This document shows positions 44,135 to 55,538 of a DNA stretch of 64,000 bases, in pieces (positions within the stretch are counted from its first letter, which is position 1; the number at the start of each line of letters is the position of its first letter). Origin of the DNA: Rhynchopus euleeides (lineage: Eukaryota > Euglenozoa > Diplonemea > Diplonemida > Diplonemidae). Position numbers and translations under genes: made by a program. Location of the stretch: NCBI GenBank assembly GCA_963210315.1, contig OY723268.1, positions 620,001 to 684,000 on the forward strand, given 5' to 3'. Below the pieces are notes generated by a model. The model made no database searches, was not told the DNA's origin, and saw only the letters and a list, made by a program, of their open reading frames with translations.

Positions 44135-44479
44135 CCGTATACGTAAATATTTTGGAACGTAAATATTATGGAACGTAATTATTATGGAACGTAAATATTC
44201 TGGAACGCTGGTGGGTTGGCGTTCCAGATTTTTTTCGTTCCATAATATTTACAGGGCTTTCTGCGACTCGGGGACTTGGACCAGGTGATCGGACGGCATA
44301 CAGAGTCCCTGACGGGACCTACTCGTGCACTTTTCGCGCGATTCCTGAGGCAAGCCATCCTCACCACCGAGTCCCCAACTGGCCCTGTAAATATTATGGA
44401 ACGTAAATATTATGGAACGGACCGGGCAAAAATGGGCCCGTTCCATAATATTTACGTTCCATAATATTTACGTATACGG
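44135..44479. mobile_element. 345-bp MITE (CCGTATACG ends, TA flanks), left copy
   Basis: CCGTATACGTAAATATT ... AATATTTACGTATACGG, TA on each side, with repeated GGAACGTAAATATTATGGAA inside. Near-identical, inverted and equal in length to 49196-49540. Confidence 0.8.
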
Positions 44480-45607
44480 TAGTCACTATTATAGTCGACA
44501 TGCGACTATAATAGTCGCACGTGCCACTATGAGACCACTATAATAGTCGACATGTATAGGGGGACCCTTTTCGATTTTTTTTTCGGATGGGTCCATTTTG
44601 CACGTTTGAGCCCAATTTCGAAGGAATTTTTGAGTTTTGAGCCTGTTTTGAGGCCTAAAACGCGCTAAAACGGCCCCGCGAGTTTGGCGTTTTGGCCTTG
44701 GTGAAAATTCACCTCAAAAAAAATCTGGCCCCAAAATCTGGTCCTTGTGGTCTGGAACCTTTCATTTTCGAAGGAAATCGTCGAAAAACTGAGACCTTCG
44801 ATCCTGGCATCACACAGACGGCCCCAAAAAATGAAGCACACGAAGTTTGGGTCATTTCGTGGGCGAAGTACAGACGTGTGTCGAAATTGACATGTTGTTA
44901 CCAGTATGTCAAAAGAGTGAATACAAAGAGCAATGTTCTTGACATTGCTCAGAACCATGGCTGATTCTTCAGCTATTTAAAATAACCCCGACCCCGACCC
45001 TGCCCGGCCCCGGCCCTTCCCTGTGCAAGCTCGTGCCCCCACCCATCGCATTGCTCCCTTGTTGCCTTGCTTTGCGCTGCTTTTCTTTTTCAGAATTTTC
45101 AGATTTTTAAAGTTCAAGACGGAGTGCTTTTTTGCCGAAAGTTTAGGTGACCCGATGATGGGGATGCAGCACCCCGAGGGTCTTACCTACCGGGCGGTTG
45201 GGGGGCGGTGGGGCAGGGCAACTTTGGGTGCAGATTTACGTACACAAAGCGGCGTGAGACTGTGCATGTCAGCGGCCTTGCGTGGTGGCCCCCCTAGGTG
45301 ACTATGTTCGGATGTCTGGGAATGGAATGAAAACCCCCATATGGCTGCCTGCGCCCTTGTGGAATTAGAGGTGGTCGGGAATCGGTCGGAAACCAGTACT
45401 CCTGCTGGCGCTCGTCGTGTGTGTGGAGCATCTGTAGACGCCCGGCAACTCAGCCATCTTGCCCCCGCGCAAGCTCTGCCTGGCCGTGGAAGAGGATGAC
45501 ACACGGTCTGAATCTGGACTCTCTCTCGTGGTGGCACCAAATAACTGTGACTCTAGGTGACTCCACATAAACATACTCCCACTGGTCTGTGGCAAAGGGA
45601 GAATGAC

Positions 45608-47755
45608 TCATGAATCTGCCCCGTTAACGGGTAACCGGTATTACCGGGTATTACCGGAAACCCGGTAATCGGCCTCCATTACCGGGTATTACCGGGTCAA
45701 AAACGGGTATTACCGGGTAAAATTGGGGGTATTACCGGGTCCGGTAATACCCGTTTTCGTATTACCGGGGATTTTCCGTGGGGATTTCCTTGGTACAGGG
45801 ATGGTTCGTGGGGTGTCGCAGTGAATCAACTGCAGGGTTCTGGCCATCTTCCGTCTGGCAGTCCAAGGGAAGGTGCGCGGGGGGAATGTCAGGTGTTAGG
45901 TGACCCCCCTGCGTTATTCTGAAGGCCAGCCTCTGCAGCCCCTCCTGTCCCACCCCTCACAGGGGCGGCCCTGGGAACACTGGGAGTGGGAACGGCTGGG
46001 GAACACCCACGTTCAGTACAACCAAGATCTACGAGGCAGGCTTTGCGGCATGGCGGTGGGGGGATGTGTTGGCGTGGCGTGCCCCGATGATTACACAAAC
46101 AAAGGTCGAGATAATGAGCCCAGGCCCTGATTCCAACACCTGTTCGTTCAACCAAGATCTATGAGGGACACACCCCTGTCTGTGCCTGTGTCCTCCGTGT
46201 GTTGCCTCCTCTCCCTCTTCAATGCACTTCATGGCCTGGTCCGCTTCCACGGAGGCAGAGCGTGTCGTCACACAACCGGCCGTCCACGAGGCTAAGTTCT
46301 TTGAAACATGCATCATGACTTGTCCCGACTCGAACCAAGCTGATGATTTATCAGAGGGACCAGTAGCCAAGCAAGATGACAAGAAGCAGGCACAACTCGT
46401 GCATATATTGAGGGCCTGGTCGAATCCACGTTTTGCTGGGACTTCTCTGGATTGCATCATATCGTAAGGGGTCGCTAAATACCTTGCCGCACCAGCTCGG
46501 ATCTTAGCTGCAGGTCCGGTACAGAGTGCCAGAGGTGCTCTTGTCAAGGGTGTCGCCAGAGAGGCTTCACATGGACGTCTTGCTGTGGAGCGTATCACAG
46601 AGAATTTCTCAAAATGGAAACGTGTCGACACCACAACTCGAGAACCAGCTCTTCCCGTCCACCTGCCCAAACCAGCCGTTGTCTGGGAGTCGTGAGGCCA
46701 CCACGTGGGTCGACTGCAGGCTGGTTAGCTTCCGCTCATCATACACGGGGCGGATACCCTCAGCGTCCCGAAGGCAGGTGCGATTATCCACCTTGGTTCG
46801 GGGGCAGTCCAGCGGCGAGCCCGTGTTGAAGCCACCCCAGCAAATACAAGTCCGCTCACCGTACTGTGACCTGCTGTGGCAGGAACCACAAGCCCGGCCA
46901 CGCCAAGAAGCACCTCTCGGTACCATAATGCTCGTTGGCTGCTCGCAGATAAGTGTTGCGACAAGCACCCAGCCAGCAGAGCGATGTGACCGAATAACGG
47001 AGCTGGCGTGACCAAGCACTCGAGCCTGGGGTAGGGGAAGATGCACGCCTAGGAGGTTTACCTGAACGAAGGACCGATAATTGAAAACGAGGAGCCCTTC
47101 GCTCTGTGCCACTGTGTGCCCAACTGTGCCACTTTGCAACCAGTTTGGTGACGCACCGTTTCTGCATTTCTGAGCCAAGGTCCTTAAATGATGGAAGCTA
47201 TGGGAACAGTGCCTCTCTGTGATGGAACCTTCATTGGTTCAGAATGTGCCTGCCCCAAGACCCTGTTGGCCCAGGCAGTCACTGCCCCAATGGAATGGGG
47301 CTCGCAGACTTTGGGAGAGGAAGGTGGCCCTGCGATCACGCCTGTCTCATGTTATGCGTGTGTGTGATCGACTGCCTGATCTGAAGGCACCGCCGGCTCT
47401 GGAAGGGCTCAGGTGGTGTGTGGGCACCGTGCAGTAGTCAGCACTGCTGCGACGGAAACTCGAAAAGTCTGCAATGAGCCACACAAACCAGACGTGAACT
47501 GCGGAACCCGGCTTTCGATCACCCCATGCGCCATAGAATCCAATGTCGACCACAACACACTGCTAAGGGGAAGGGAATCAACCCAAAAAACAAAGGGAAA
47601 TCCCCATGGAAAATACCCGGTAGCGCTACCGGGCTATAACCGGGTATTACCGGGTATTACCGGGCAAACGGGTATTACCGGACCCGGTAATACCCGTTTT
47701 TCGACCCGGTAATACCCGGTAATACCCGGTAGCCGTTAACGGGGCAGATTCATGA
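45608..47755. mobile_element. Innermost layer: 2.15-kb element with GGTATTACCGG arrays and TGAC duplication
   Basis: Ends TCATGAATCTGCCCCGTTAA and its inverse, flanked by TGAC (45604-45607 and 47756-47759). Inverted subterminal arrays of ACCGGGTATTACCGGG occur at 45630-45775 and 47605-47735. The interior has open frames on both strands (e.g. plus 46222-46467, minus 46609-47167), none recognised. Confidence 0.7.
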
Positions 47756-49195
47756 TGACTATATGCCTTGAGAGAGAGACCTCCGGCCTGAAAGGACAAG
47801 CATGAAAAGCCGGAATAGATCAGATAGAGTACAGACTCAGGTGCACGAACCGATCCTTCGGCAGCTACCTGCTTGGTTTGCTGGTGTATGGTTGAGCGCT
47901 GCTTGTGTACGTAAATTTTGCTTATATGAACACTCCGCCTTCACCAAAGGTGAAGAACTTCCCAAGACAAGCGGTGTGGCACCCCCTGTGGTGTTGCGCC
48001 CCTTTGGACATCGGCCCCAGCGGTAACCCGCAGGTTGTTGTTTCTTCAAAGAAACACGTCGATTCTGTCCCCCACAGCAGGGTTTTCCCTGCTTACCCAT
48101 GGATGTTTTCTCATTATTATTATAACAGTTGATACAATACACTAGCTCGGCAAATGCCTGGAGCGCCACTGGGAAGGTGTGTGCCGGGTCTCTGCTGAAG
48201 CACTCCGCTACACAGGGGGCTTCCGGTTCCTGTCCATGCAGAGGTTCTCAAGGCAGATAATGCCGAGACTTGTGGTGCGCTCTCGTTTGTTGATCGAGGG
48301 CCAACCCAGTGACGAAAAATGTGGAACGGCATGCTGCCCGTTTCTTCATTTTTCACCTTGCGTTGCAAGGGGGTCGCCCTCACGAGGGAAAAATGTGGAA
48401 CGGCATGCTGCCCGTTTACTCATTTTTACCTTGGGATCACCTCGTTCACTAGGGAAAAGCGCCAAGGCGTCTCCCAAAGGTGGAACCGCTCCACTCATAT
48501 GGGGCCGTCTCCCAATTCGTGTTGGGCGGCGAGCCTTGAGAGTGCTGAGTATTGCACTTGGCATGAACTTGTCACAGACAATGTCGACTATAATAGTGAC
48601 TATAATAGTCGACATGTCACTAAAATAGTGACTATTATAGTGAACATGTTCACTATATCCTGGACATGTGTGCATGCGTACACTATAATAGTGGACATGT
48701 TCAGTAAATGCTGACATGTTGACTGCGCATCCACTATAATACTGACATGTTAGTTGCGTGTCAGTCAATATAGTCGCAGTTCCGGCCATATACTGGCCAA
48801 AAAAGCGTTTTACTGGACACTTAGTGACATGTCCCGGACGTTTACTCGACACTTAGTGGACTTCGATGTCCACATAGAACTAAGTGGTCACTGCATACTG
48901 AGCACTTACTGACAATATAGTCGACATGTCGACTATAATAGTCACTATTTTAGTCGCATGTCACTAAATATAGTCACTATTATAGTTGACATGTCGACTA
49001 TAATAGTCACAAAATAGTCGACATGTCGACTATTTTGTGACTATTATAGTCGACATGTCGACTATATAGTGACTATTATAGTCGACATGTCGACTATATA
49101 GTGACTATTATAGTCGACATGTCGACTATTTTGTGACTATAATAGTCGACATGTCAACTATATAGTGACTATTATAGTCGACATGTCACTATTTA

Positions 49196-49540
49196 CCGTA
49201 TACGTAAATATTATGGAACGTAAATATTATGGAACGGGCCCATTTTTGGCCGGTCCGTTCCATAATATTTACGTTCCATAATATTTACAGGGCCAGTTGG
49301 GGACTCGGTGGTGAGGACGGCTTGCGTCAGGAATCGCGCGAAAAGTGCACGAGTAGGTCCCGTCAGGGACTCTGTATGCCGTCCGATCACCTGGTCCAAG
49401 TCCCCGAGTCGCAGAAAGCCCTGTAAATATTATGGAACGAAAAAAATCTGGAACGCCAACCCACCAGCGTTCCAAAATATTTACGTTCCATAATATTTAC
49501 GTTCCATAATATTTACGTTCCAAAATATTTACGTATACGG
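49196..49540. mobile_element. 345-bp MITE (CCGTATACG ends, TA flanks), right copy
   Basis: Mirror-image partner of 44135-44479, sitting at the corresponding place in the opposite arm. Confidence 0.8.
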
Positions 49541-50256
49541 TATAGTACTATTTTTTTCATTAGCCCACCGTGCTCCCAGGCCAAAGGGGTAGTTGCCACC
49601 CCTTTACCCGTAGGGGGGGTAAATTTACCCCCTTGTACTGGGGAGGGGGGTAATTTACCCCCCTACCCACCAAGAGAAGGGGGTAAATTACCCCCCCAGC
49701 AACGGCGGGGGCAATTTACCCCCCCTTGACTGCGGAGGGACAGGGGGGTAATTTACCCCCTCCCCGGGCAAAGGGGCGGCACATATGCCCGCCCATATAC
49801 CCCCTGCGCCTGGAAGGGGGGGTAAATTACCCCCCCAGTTACCCCCACTACCCAGTCAGAAGGGGGGTAATTTACCCCCCCTTTGCCGCCAGGGGAGGGT
49901 AATTGGCTGTGAGGTAGGCACCACACACCCCACCGCATGCATGTGACAGGTCCAATCATGCCGAAGGAAGTGCCGGAGGGCCTGGGTGATGCCAGGGTAG
50001 GTCACCCACAGGCCCTGGGCGCCCTCTCACCCCCCTATGGCCTACCAAAAAAACCGGCCACCCCAGAACATGGTAATTTACCCCCCCCTTGACCCGTAAT
50101 TTACCCCCCCCCTTATATTACCCCCCTTTTCCCAAAATTTCCGGTCAGGCGACCCAAAGGGGGGGGGGGGTAAATGACCACGAATAGGACTGATGTATTT
50201 TTCGAAAAATACACGAAAAATGCATGAAAAATACATAAAAAATACATGAAAAGTAC

Positions 50257-50775
50257 ATGAAAAGTACGCTGCAGGCGTCTCAACCAGTGGCCTCGCTGGG
50301 GGTCGGGCAAACCACAAAAAGACGTGGTATGATGCATACCAAGGTCGAATGCACGGCCACAGAACGTTTTCCCCCAGCAGAACTGACGAGTCCTGTCGAA
50401 TTGCACTTCGAGAGGCATCGGATGTTGCTTCCTCAGGTCGCCTGCTGGACCAATAACCCCGTATTCAGGGGATCTTCGATTGCCTTTGAGTACTTGCAAA
50501 CCTGCAAGCCCGAGGAGAACTTTGCCAGCACGCAGTGTTCAGGAACGTCAGCACAGCTCGGCTGCGATGAAGTCCCGCGGGCCAAACGCCCGAAGAGCCT
50601 CATGTCGGAGCGGGTGTCTATGAAAGAGTCCAGCTCTGACATAACGTCCGAGGAATCGCTTGCATTTCTGGGTATGAATGGGTGCGATGAACAGTCGCGG
50701 ACGCTCAAGGACTTGGTCACGAGACAGGCACACGACAGGGGGTCTGGGGCGCGGAGCCCGAGGCCACGGCAGTGA
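50257..50775 (+). CDS. Possible unrecognised reading frame
   Basis: ATG 50257, 172 residues, stop at 50773-50775. Composition is protein-like (ELTSPVELHFERHRMLLPQV, then SMKESSSDITSEESLAFL). The final ~18 residues come from the GGGGGGCTCC-type repeat at 50717-50780, so the frame ends in a mobile hairpin repeat. No domain recognised. Confidence 0.3.
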   Translation: MKSTLQASQPVASLGVGQTTKRRGMMHTKVECTATERFPPAELTSPVELHFERHRMLLPQVACWTNNPVFRGSSIAFEYLQTCKPEENFASTQCSGTSAQLGCDEVPRAKRPKSLMSERVSMKESSSDITSEESLAFLGMNGCDEQSRTLKDLVTRQAHDRGSGARSPRPRQ

Positions 50776-50780
50776 ACAAC
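50717..50780 (-). repeat. Diverged copy of the CCGGCGGCTGGGGGGCTCC hairpin repeat
   Basis: The stem is shortened (GGGGTCTGGGGCGCGGAGCC), but the flanks AAGGACTTG and GACAGGCACACG are kept as in 29950-29995. Confidence 0.6.
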
Positions 50781-51498
50781 CTGAAAATCGAAGGCTAGTC
50801 CCCACACCGGCTGGTGCTGTATCACATCAGCGGGGACATGATGAGGCGCGCTTCGATGGAAGCAAGCCTCCAGCGCCTGATACACTGCCCATGATGACGT
50901 TGAGTCTTCATACTCTGCGGAACATGAAAACCTGGCCGCAAAAAAGCCCCAAAAGCTGAACCCGCTGTTTCGGTGACCGCGCGCTGGAAGTGGACACTTT
51001 CATTTATTGCGCCTGTCTCTGTAAAGTGAGCCTTGCTCATGCAGGAAGCCGGCAGTCCAGTGGAACCTGAACAGCGGTGCAGTGCAATGGCACCGGAGTG
51101 ATGGCGCTCCCGCACCCGAGGTGTGTGCGGCAGGGGCGTGCCGCTGTGGTGGCGAGGATTGGTGCAGACAGCCCCGCTGTGCCTGGACTCTGCACCGCTC
51201 CCGAGGCAGTGTGCAGCAGATCTCCAGTGCGCCCCACTGTAGTACAGTGTATTTTTCCCTGTTGGTGTAATTGACATCCCGTATTTCGTACTTCTTTCGT
51301 AAGGATTTTAGTGGTAGGGGTGTCGTTTTTTCCCCTGCTTTTTTGGCGGCTGGAGTGGCGTATTTTTTTCCCGGCGCGCTTCGCGCGCCGGGAAGAATGC
51401 ACGCACTGACACACTCCGTGCAACTCAATGGCAGCCCACGCGCCCCCCCCGGCAACATACACCGTCCTGACAGAACCCACCTTGCTCACACAATACCA

Positions 51499-51703
51499 CG
51501 TACCTACCACCCCCCGTGTATATGTCACCCCCCCCCAGGTGCAAAAATCGGGAGGGGGGTGACATGAACACACCTTTTAGGGGGTGACATATACACGGGG
51601 GGTGGTAGGTTAGTGTATGTCACCCCCCGCCAGGGCCGCTTGGGGGTGACATAAACACACCCCTTTTGGGGGGTGACATATACACGGGGGGTGGTAGGTA
51701 AAT
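51499..51703. mobile_element. 205-bp MITE with GGGGGTGACATATACACGGG units
   Basis: ACCTACCACCCCCCGTGTAT at one end, inverted at the other; internal repeats of GGGGGTGACATAAACACACC. Confidence 0.6.
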
Positions 51704-52074
51704 CATCAAAAGCAGCAGCATGTTGGGGAAGGGGGCCTGGGCTCGCCCCCGACGCGGAGCGGGACGACCGCCACCGACAAGCCACGGCCCGCCGACCCGC
51801 GTACTGCAGCACACCAATCAACAAGACCGCCACAGGTGAGCAACAAAGTCACCATTCGCCTCGGCTGATCACGTGGATCATGTTGGCGTGTGGAATAAAG
51901 ATGGTGTTGCAAGGGTATTACGAACCTGGCGTGTTCAGTAGTGACCGTCTGGCCAACTCTGGCTGCTCGCTGACCTGATATCTGTTCCAAGGCTGCTTGG
52001 GGCAAGATCAGCGGTTCTGCTCATTTCCTTCTACGGGCTCTGAGAACAAAGAACATGAACAACAACAATTCTGG

Positions 52075-52664
52075 TCAACAAACCACGCACTGGGCACCAG
52101 GCTGGTTGCTGTGCTGGCGGAATGGACTGTACGTGACTTCTAGGCCTGTGGCATCAGGAAGTCGAGGAGGGTTGCCACCGCACTGTCCGTGGTGCTCGGC
52201 CCTCTTTGGGCGCCTCTTTGCGAGGGGGGTTGAGCTGGCTGCCTTAGCAGCCGGCTTCTTGGCAGCCTTCTTTGCTGCAGGCTTGGGCCTCCACAGGTTG
52301 GAAGGCCTTGCTGACTTAAGGAGGGTCTTCACCTTGTCGGTGCCATGCTTAAGAGCGGCTTCAGCACCTTCGCACCATATTTTGAAAACAAGGCAGCTGC
52401 CTTGTTTTCAAAATAAAGTGCGAAGGTGCTGACACAAAAACACTGCCCTATGGCTTCGCCCAGAGGCAGTGTCTCCGTTGCCTCCAGGAAGTTGCCCCAC
52501 AGAACACGGAGCAGAGGGCGCTTCATCTTGTAGCCGGCCTCCCTCACAGCTGCCTCCACCCCCGCCATCGTGAGCTCCTGTGGTAAGGGCTCATTTGAAA
52601 CACGCCGGTCTGTGCAGCCACTTGCCGTTGAAACCTGAAATGTGAGCCCGGGCATTTTCTTCAT
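52075..52664 (-). pseudogene. Lys/Ala-rich basic protein, frame broken, with a 70-bp palindrome
   Basis: The first frame (from 52664) has a helical block (TMAGVEAAVREAGYKMKRPL) and runs to 52329. A second frame overlaps and continues as HGTDKVKTLLKSARP, then PAAKKAAKKPAAKAASSTP, like the C-terminal tail of histone H1 or other basic chromatin proteins. At the change of frame lies an inverted repeat (52361-52432, AGCACCTTCGCAC ... GTGCGAAGGTGCT around CCTTGTTTTCAAAATA arms). Either a decayed basic DNA-binding protein or one with an intron here. Confidence 0.4.
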
Positions 52665-53198
52665 CAGTTTTGGCAGCTTCCATACTTAGGGATGCTGTTA
52701 GAACTGATCTGCTGGGTGTGTCATGTGTCGTATGTGTGTGGATGCTGAAGTCGTAGCAAGGCGATTTTGTGAGGTGATATCAACGGGACATGACTCGTCT
52801 CTTTGCTGCATCGCACCCTGGGCTGGGTTGGGTCGCCTCAAACATTGAAGGAACCCCCCCAATAATCAGGGCATTAGTTTGGGCTGGTTATCCGGTTATG
52901 ATAACCAGGATTTGGAGAAACCTGGTTATTTTAAAAAATAAAAAAAAGTCAAAAATCTGGCTCGGAACCGGGGGTTTCCCTTACCAAATAACCTGCTGCG
53001 CTAGCCCCACCAAGCAGCAATAGTACGACACGACCTGCATCTGTCATTCGGCGGCAGATGCAGGCCAAGATTGCACAGCCCCCTTCTGCGCCGTCCCTCA
53101 CCGACGAAACCCAGGCCACGACGAAGGTGAGCCAGCATGCGACCCGGATTCGTGTGTGATCGACCCGTAACGTGCCGCAAGACTGCAACAGCCGGAAT

Positions 53199-53345
53199 GC
53201 GGCCAACATCTGCAGCATTCTGCTGGAGCAGACAGAATCTCTGGGGAATGCAGTACTACAGTGTCAACCAGTACTGCGACGTTGAAGTCGCACTTGTTTT
53301 CATGCGCGGGCGCAAAGAAGGACAGTGTGAGAAAGAGAAAGATAA
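53199..53345 (+). pseudogene. Partial duplicate of the BED finger of the hAT gene
   Basis: Nucleotides 53250-53335 align with 53535-53620: the frame reads MSTSTATLKSHLFSCAGAKK against TNTATRLKAHLFSCADAKK in the intact gene. It lies ~270 bp upstream on the same strand. Confidence 0.6.
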
Positions 53346-53460
53346 TACGGATAAGGTACACTTGTTGTTTTTGCTTGCCGTGCACACACAGCTCACACAA
53401 ACAGTCGGCACAACCTGTTGACACCTTCCCAGCACCGCCCGCACAGGTGAAGACACAGAA

Positions 53461-55350
53461 ATGCCTCGCACGAAGTGTTTCTCGTGGGGGCATTTCGAGG
53501 AGGAGTCGGCATCCTCATGGAAGTGCAAGCACTGCAGCAGTACAGTGTCAACGAACACCGCGACGAGGCTGAAGGCGCACCTTTTTTCGTGCGCAGACGC
53601 CAAGAAGGACAGCGAGGTGAAGGAGCAGGCGAAGAAGGCGGGTGACGGGAAGCGGAGGCAGGCAGCGCTGATCACAGTGCCGGGTGTGAGCGAGCCCGAG
53701 AAGAAGAGGCTCCGCACCCACTGGGCGACGTTCTTCCTGGCAACGGGGACGCCGTTCAGCGTCTGCGAGTCGCCGTACTTCCAGGAAGCACTGGCAGCCA
53801 CCCGACCGGGGTTGGTGACTCCCGAAGGCCCTCCCCTCCTGACGCGCAGAGACCTCGCAGGTGCAGAGCTTGACGCAGCGTACGATACGGCAATGCGCAA
53901 CACAGAGGTCGCCCCGGGGACCTTCGTGACTTTGCACATGGACGCCTGGAAGACGGGGAGGAAAACTCATGTGTTAACTTGCGTGCTGATGACACCGAGT
54001 GGCCCTGTGACCATCGGCACTCGAGTGTTGGAAGAACGCCACCACGACGCAAAGGAGCTGTTCGACGCTGTACTGGGGATCGAACAGGTACGTGCAGCCG
54101 TTGCTGGCGAGGAGGGAGCGCCCCACATTGGCGCTGTGGTGTCAGATGGCGGATCGGCAAGCCTGAAAGCGGCGAAGGACCTCGCTGAGAATCTCAAGTG
54201 CCCCGTCGTCCTCTGTGTGCCACACACGATCAACAGGGCTCTGTGCGATGTGGTAGGTGTCTACACAAAGAGCAAAAAGGAGTGCCCCCGCCCGTTCAAC
54301 TTCCTCGACAAGTGGGTCCGCCGCCTCTGCTCAGCCCTACGCAATCAAGAAGCCCTCGGAAAACTCCTCTTCGCAGCTCAAAAGCAGGCTGGCCGGAAGC
54401 CCAAACTCCCCCCCATGCCCAATGAGACACGGTGGACCTCAACAGCGAGTGCGTGGGAGGCGATCCTCGAGGAGAAGACCACATTCCTGCTCATGCTGAG
54501 CGACGAGGCGACCAACAGCGAGCTGGTCGCAAGCCTACCAGAGATCAAGAAGGTCGAAGACGGTGCGTGGTGGGAGTTGTTCGTCCCCATGTGCAGCTTG
54601 GTGTGCCTGCTGAGGGATGCAGTGGACTTCATGCAGGCTGACAAGTCCGATATTGCCTGGGTCATCCCAGTTATGTACACAATTAAAAAGCGGGCACAGG
54701 ATCTCACCACACAGTTCCAAGGCGACGACAAGAAACGCATGCGCGAAGTGGCGAAGCTTCTGGAGAAGAGGGTGGAGCAGTACCTGGCGCCCTGGATCGT
54801 TGCGACAACCTTCTTGACACCCCACCTGATTGCGCAAGAGGAGGAGGAAGAAGGCGATGTGACAGAGACCGCGAGTTCAAAGTTTCACGTTGCTTTTGCA
54901 GAGGCCAACAAGGAGGACAACAACCTGAAGAAGATGGCCACGGCGTACATCAAGGAAGAAGGTGGTGCTTTCGCAGCGGCAGAGTTCCTTGCCTACCTCA
55001 ACGAGACCGGTGACATCTACGGGGACGACATCGTGATGTCGCTGCGGAAGGTGGAGTCTGCCAAGGGTTTCTGGCAAGTGCTGAGGAAGGAGTACCCCCA
55101 GTCAAAGCTTCCCCCTATCGCCCTGTCCATTGTGAGTATCACGCCGAGCAACGCGATGGTCGAACGCGTATTTTCTACCATGGGGTGGCTGTCGGGTGGT
55201 CGCAGGAGCCGCATGCTGGAGGAGCGGGCCCACCGTGCCACGGTGGTCTTTTCTTACTACCGGCGGAAGAAGAAGCAGAAGCCAGGGGAAGGCGTCCCCC
55301 ACTGGTGGACAGAGCAGCTCGAGGAGGATCCTGCGGAGGATTCCGAATAA
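53461..55350 (+). CDS. hAT-superfamily transposase with BED finger
   Basis: ATG 53461, TAA at 55348-55350, 629 residues in one exon with no breaks. Order: BED zinc finger (W...KCKHCSSTVS...RLKAHLFSC, residues ~20-45); a DUF659-like catalytic region with LHMDAWKTGRKTHV (D of the catalytic core), a second conserved Asp in GAVVSDGGSASLKAAKD and the CVPHTINRALCD His-containing motif; a W-rich middle; and the hAT C-terminal dimerisation region (SIVSITPSNAMVERVFSTMG, then SGGRRSRMLEERA). The family cuts and pastes DNA with 8-bp target duplications. Length and motifs are complete, so it may be active or domesticated. Its own terminal repeats were not identified; a GGGCCCTCGCTAC MITE lies 190 bp downstream. 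Confidence 0.9.
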   Translation: MPRTKCFSWGHFEEESASSWKCKHCSSTVSTNTATRLKAHLFSCADAKKDSEVKEQAKKAGDGKRRQAALITVPGVSEPEKKRLRTHWATFFLATGTPFSVCESPYFQEALAATRPGLVTPEGPPLLTRRDLAGAELDAAYDTAMRNTEVAPGTFVTLHMDAWKTGRKTHVLTCVLMTPSGPVTIGTRVLEERHHDAKELFDAVLGIEQVRAAVAGEEGAPHIGAVVSDGGSASLKAAKDLAENLKCPVVLCVPHTINRALCDVVGVYTKSKKECPRPFNFLDKWVRRLCSALRNQEALGKLLFAAQKQAGRKPKLPPMPNETRWTSTASAWEAILEEKTTFLLMLSDEATNSELVASLPEIKKVEDGAWWELFVPMCSLVCLLRDAVDFMQADKSDIAWVIPVMYTIKKRAQDLTTQFQGDDKKRMREVAKLLEKRVEQYLAPWIVATTFLTPHLIAQEEEEEGDVTETASSKFHVAFAEANKEDNNLKKMATAYIKEEGGAFAAAEFLAYLNETGDIYGDDIVMSLRKVESAKGFWQVLRKEYPQSKLPPIALSIVSITPSNAMVERVFSTMGWLSGGRRSRMLEERAHRATVVFSYYRRKKKQKPGEGVPHWWTEQLEEDPAEDSE

Positions 55351-55538
55351 ATCAATCAAATGCTGAGCGAATGGAAAAATAGGGGCGCTGTGTGTGTGGA
55401 CGGTGGGGGGGGAGAGGGGGGAGGGGAGGGGCATTACATTCTCTCACTATTGGTAGTGCCCCAGCGTGTGTCGTTCCACATAACACAGTGACAGAAAGTG
55501 AAGCCCAAAGCAAGAGCACTGAAGTGTATTTTTCCCCT

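Larger units (their letters stand above)
43802..49572. mobile_element. Second layer: GACTATAATAGTCGACATG arrays
   Basis: Ends CACGGTGGGCTAATGAAAAA and its inverse. Arrays of GACTATAATAGTC, GACATGTC and ACTATTATAGT fill 43850-44560 and 48580-49200. The ends interrupt the GGTAAATTACCCC arrays, so this layer seems inserted into, or built inside, the outer one. Confidence 0.65.
43425..50205. mobile_element. Outermost layer of a nested element: GGTAAATTACCCC ends
   Basis: The left end TCGAAAAATACATCAGTCCT and ATTCGTGGTAATTTACCCCC is matched inverted at 50150-50205. Both ends carry long G/C-rich arrays with GGTAAATTACCCC units (43440-43800 and 49590-50170). No convincing target duplication. Confidence 0.65.
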
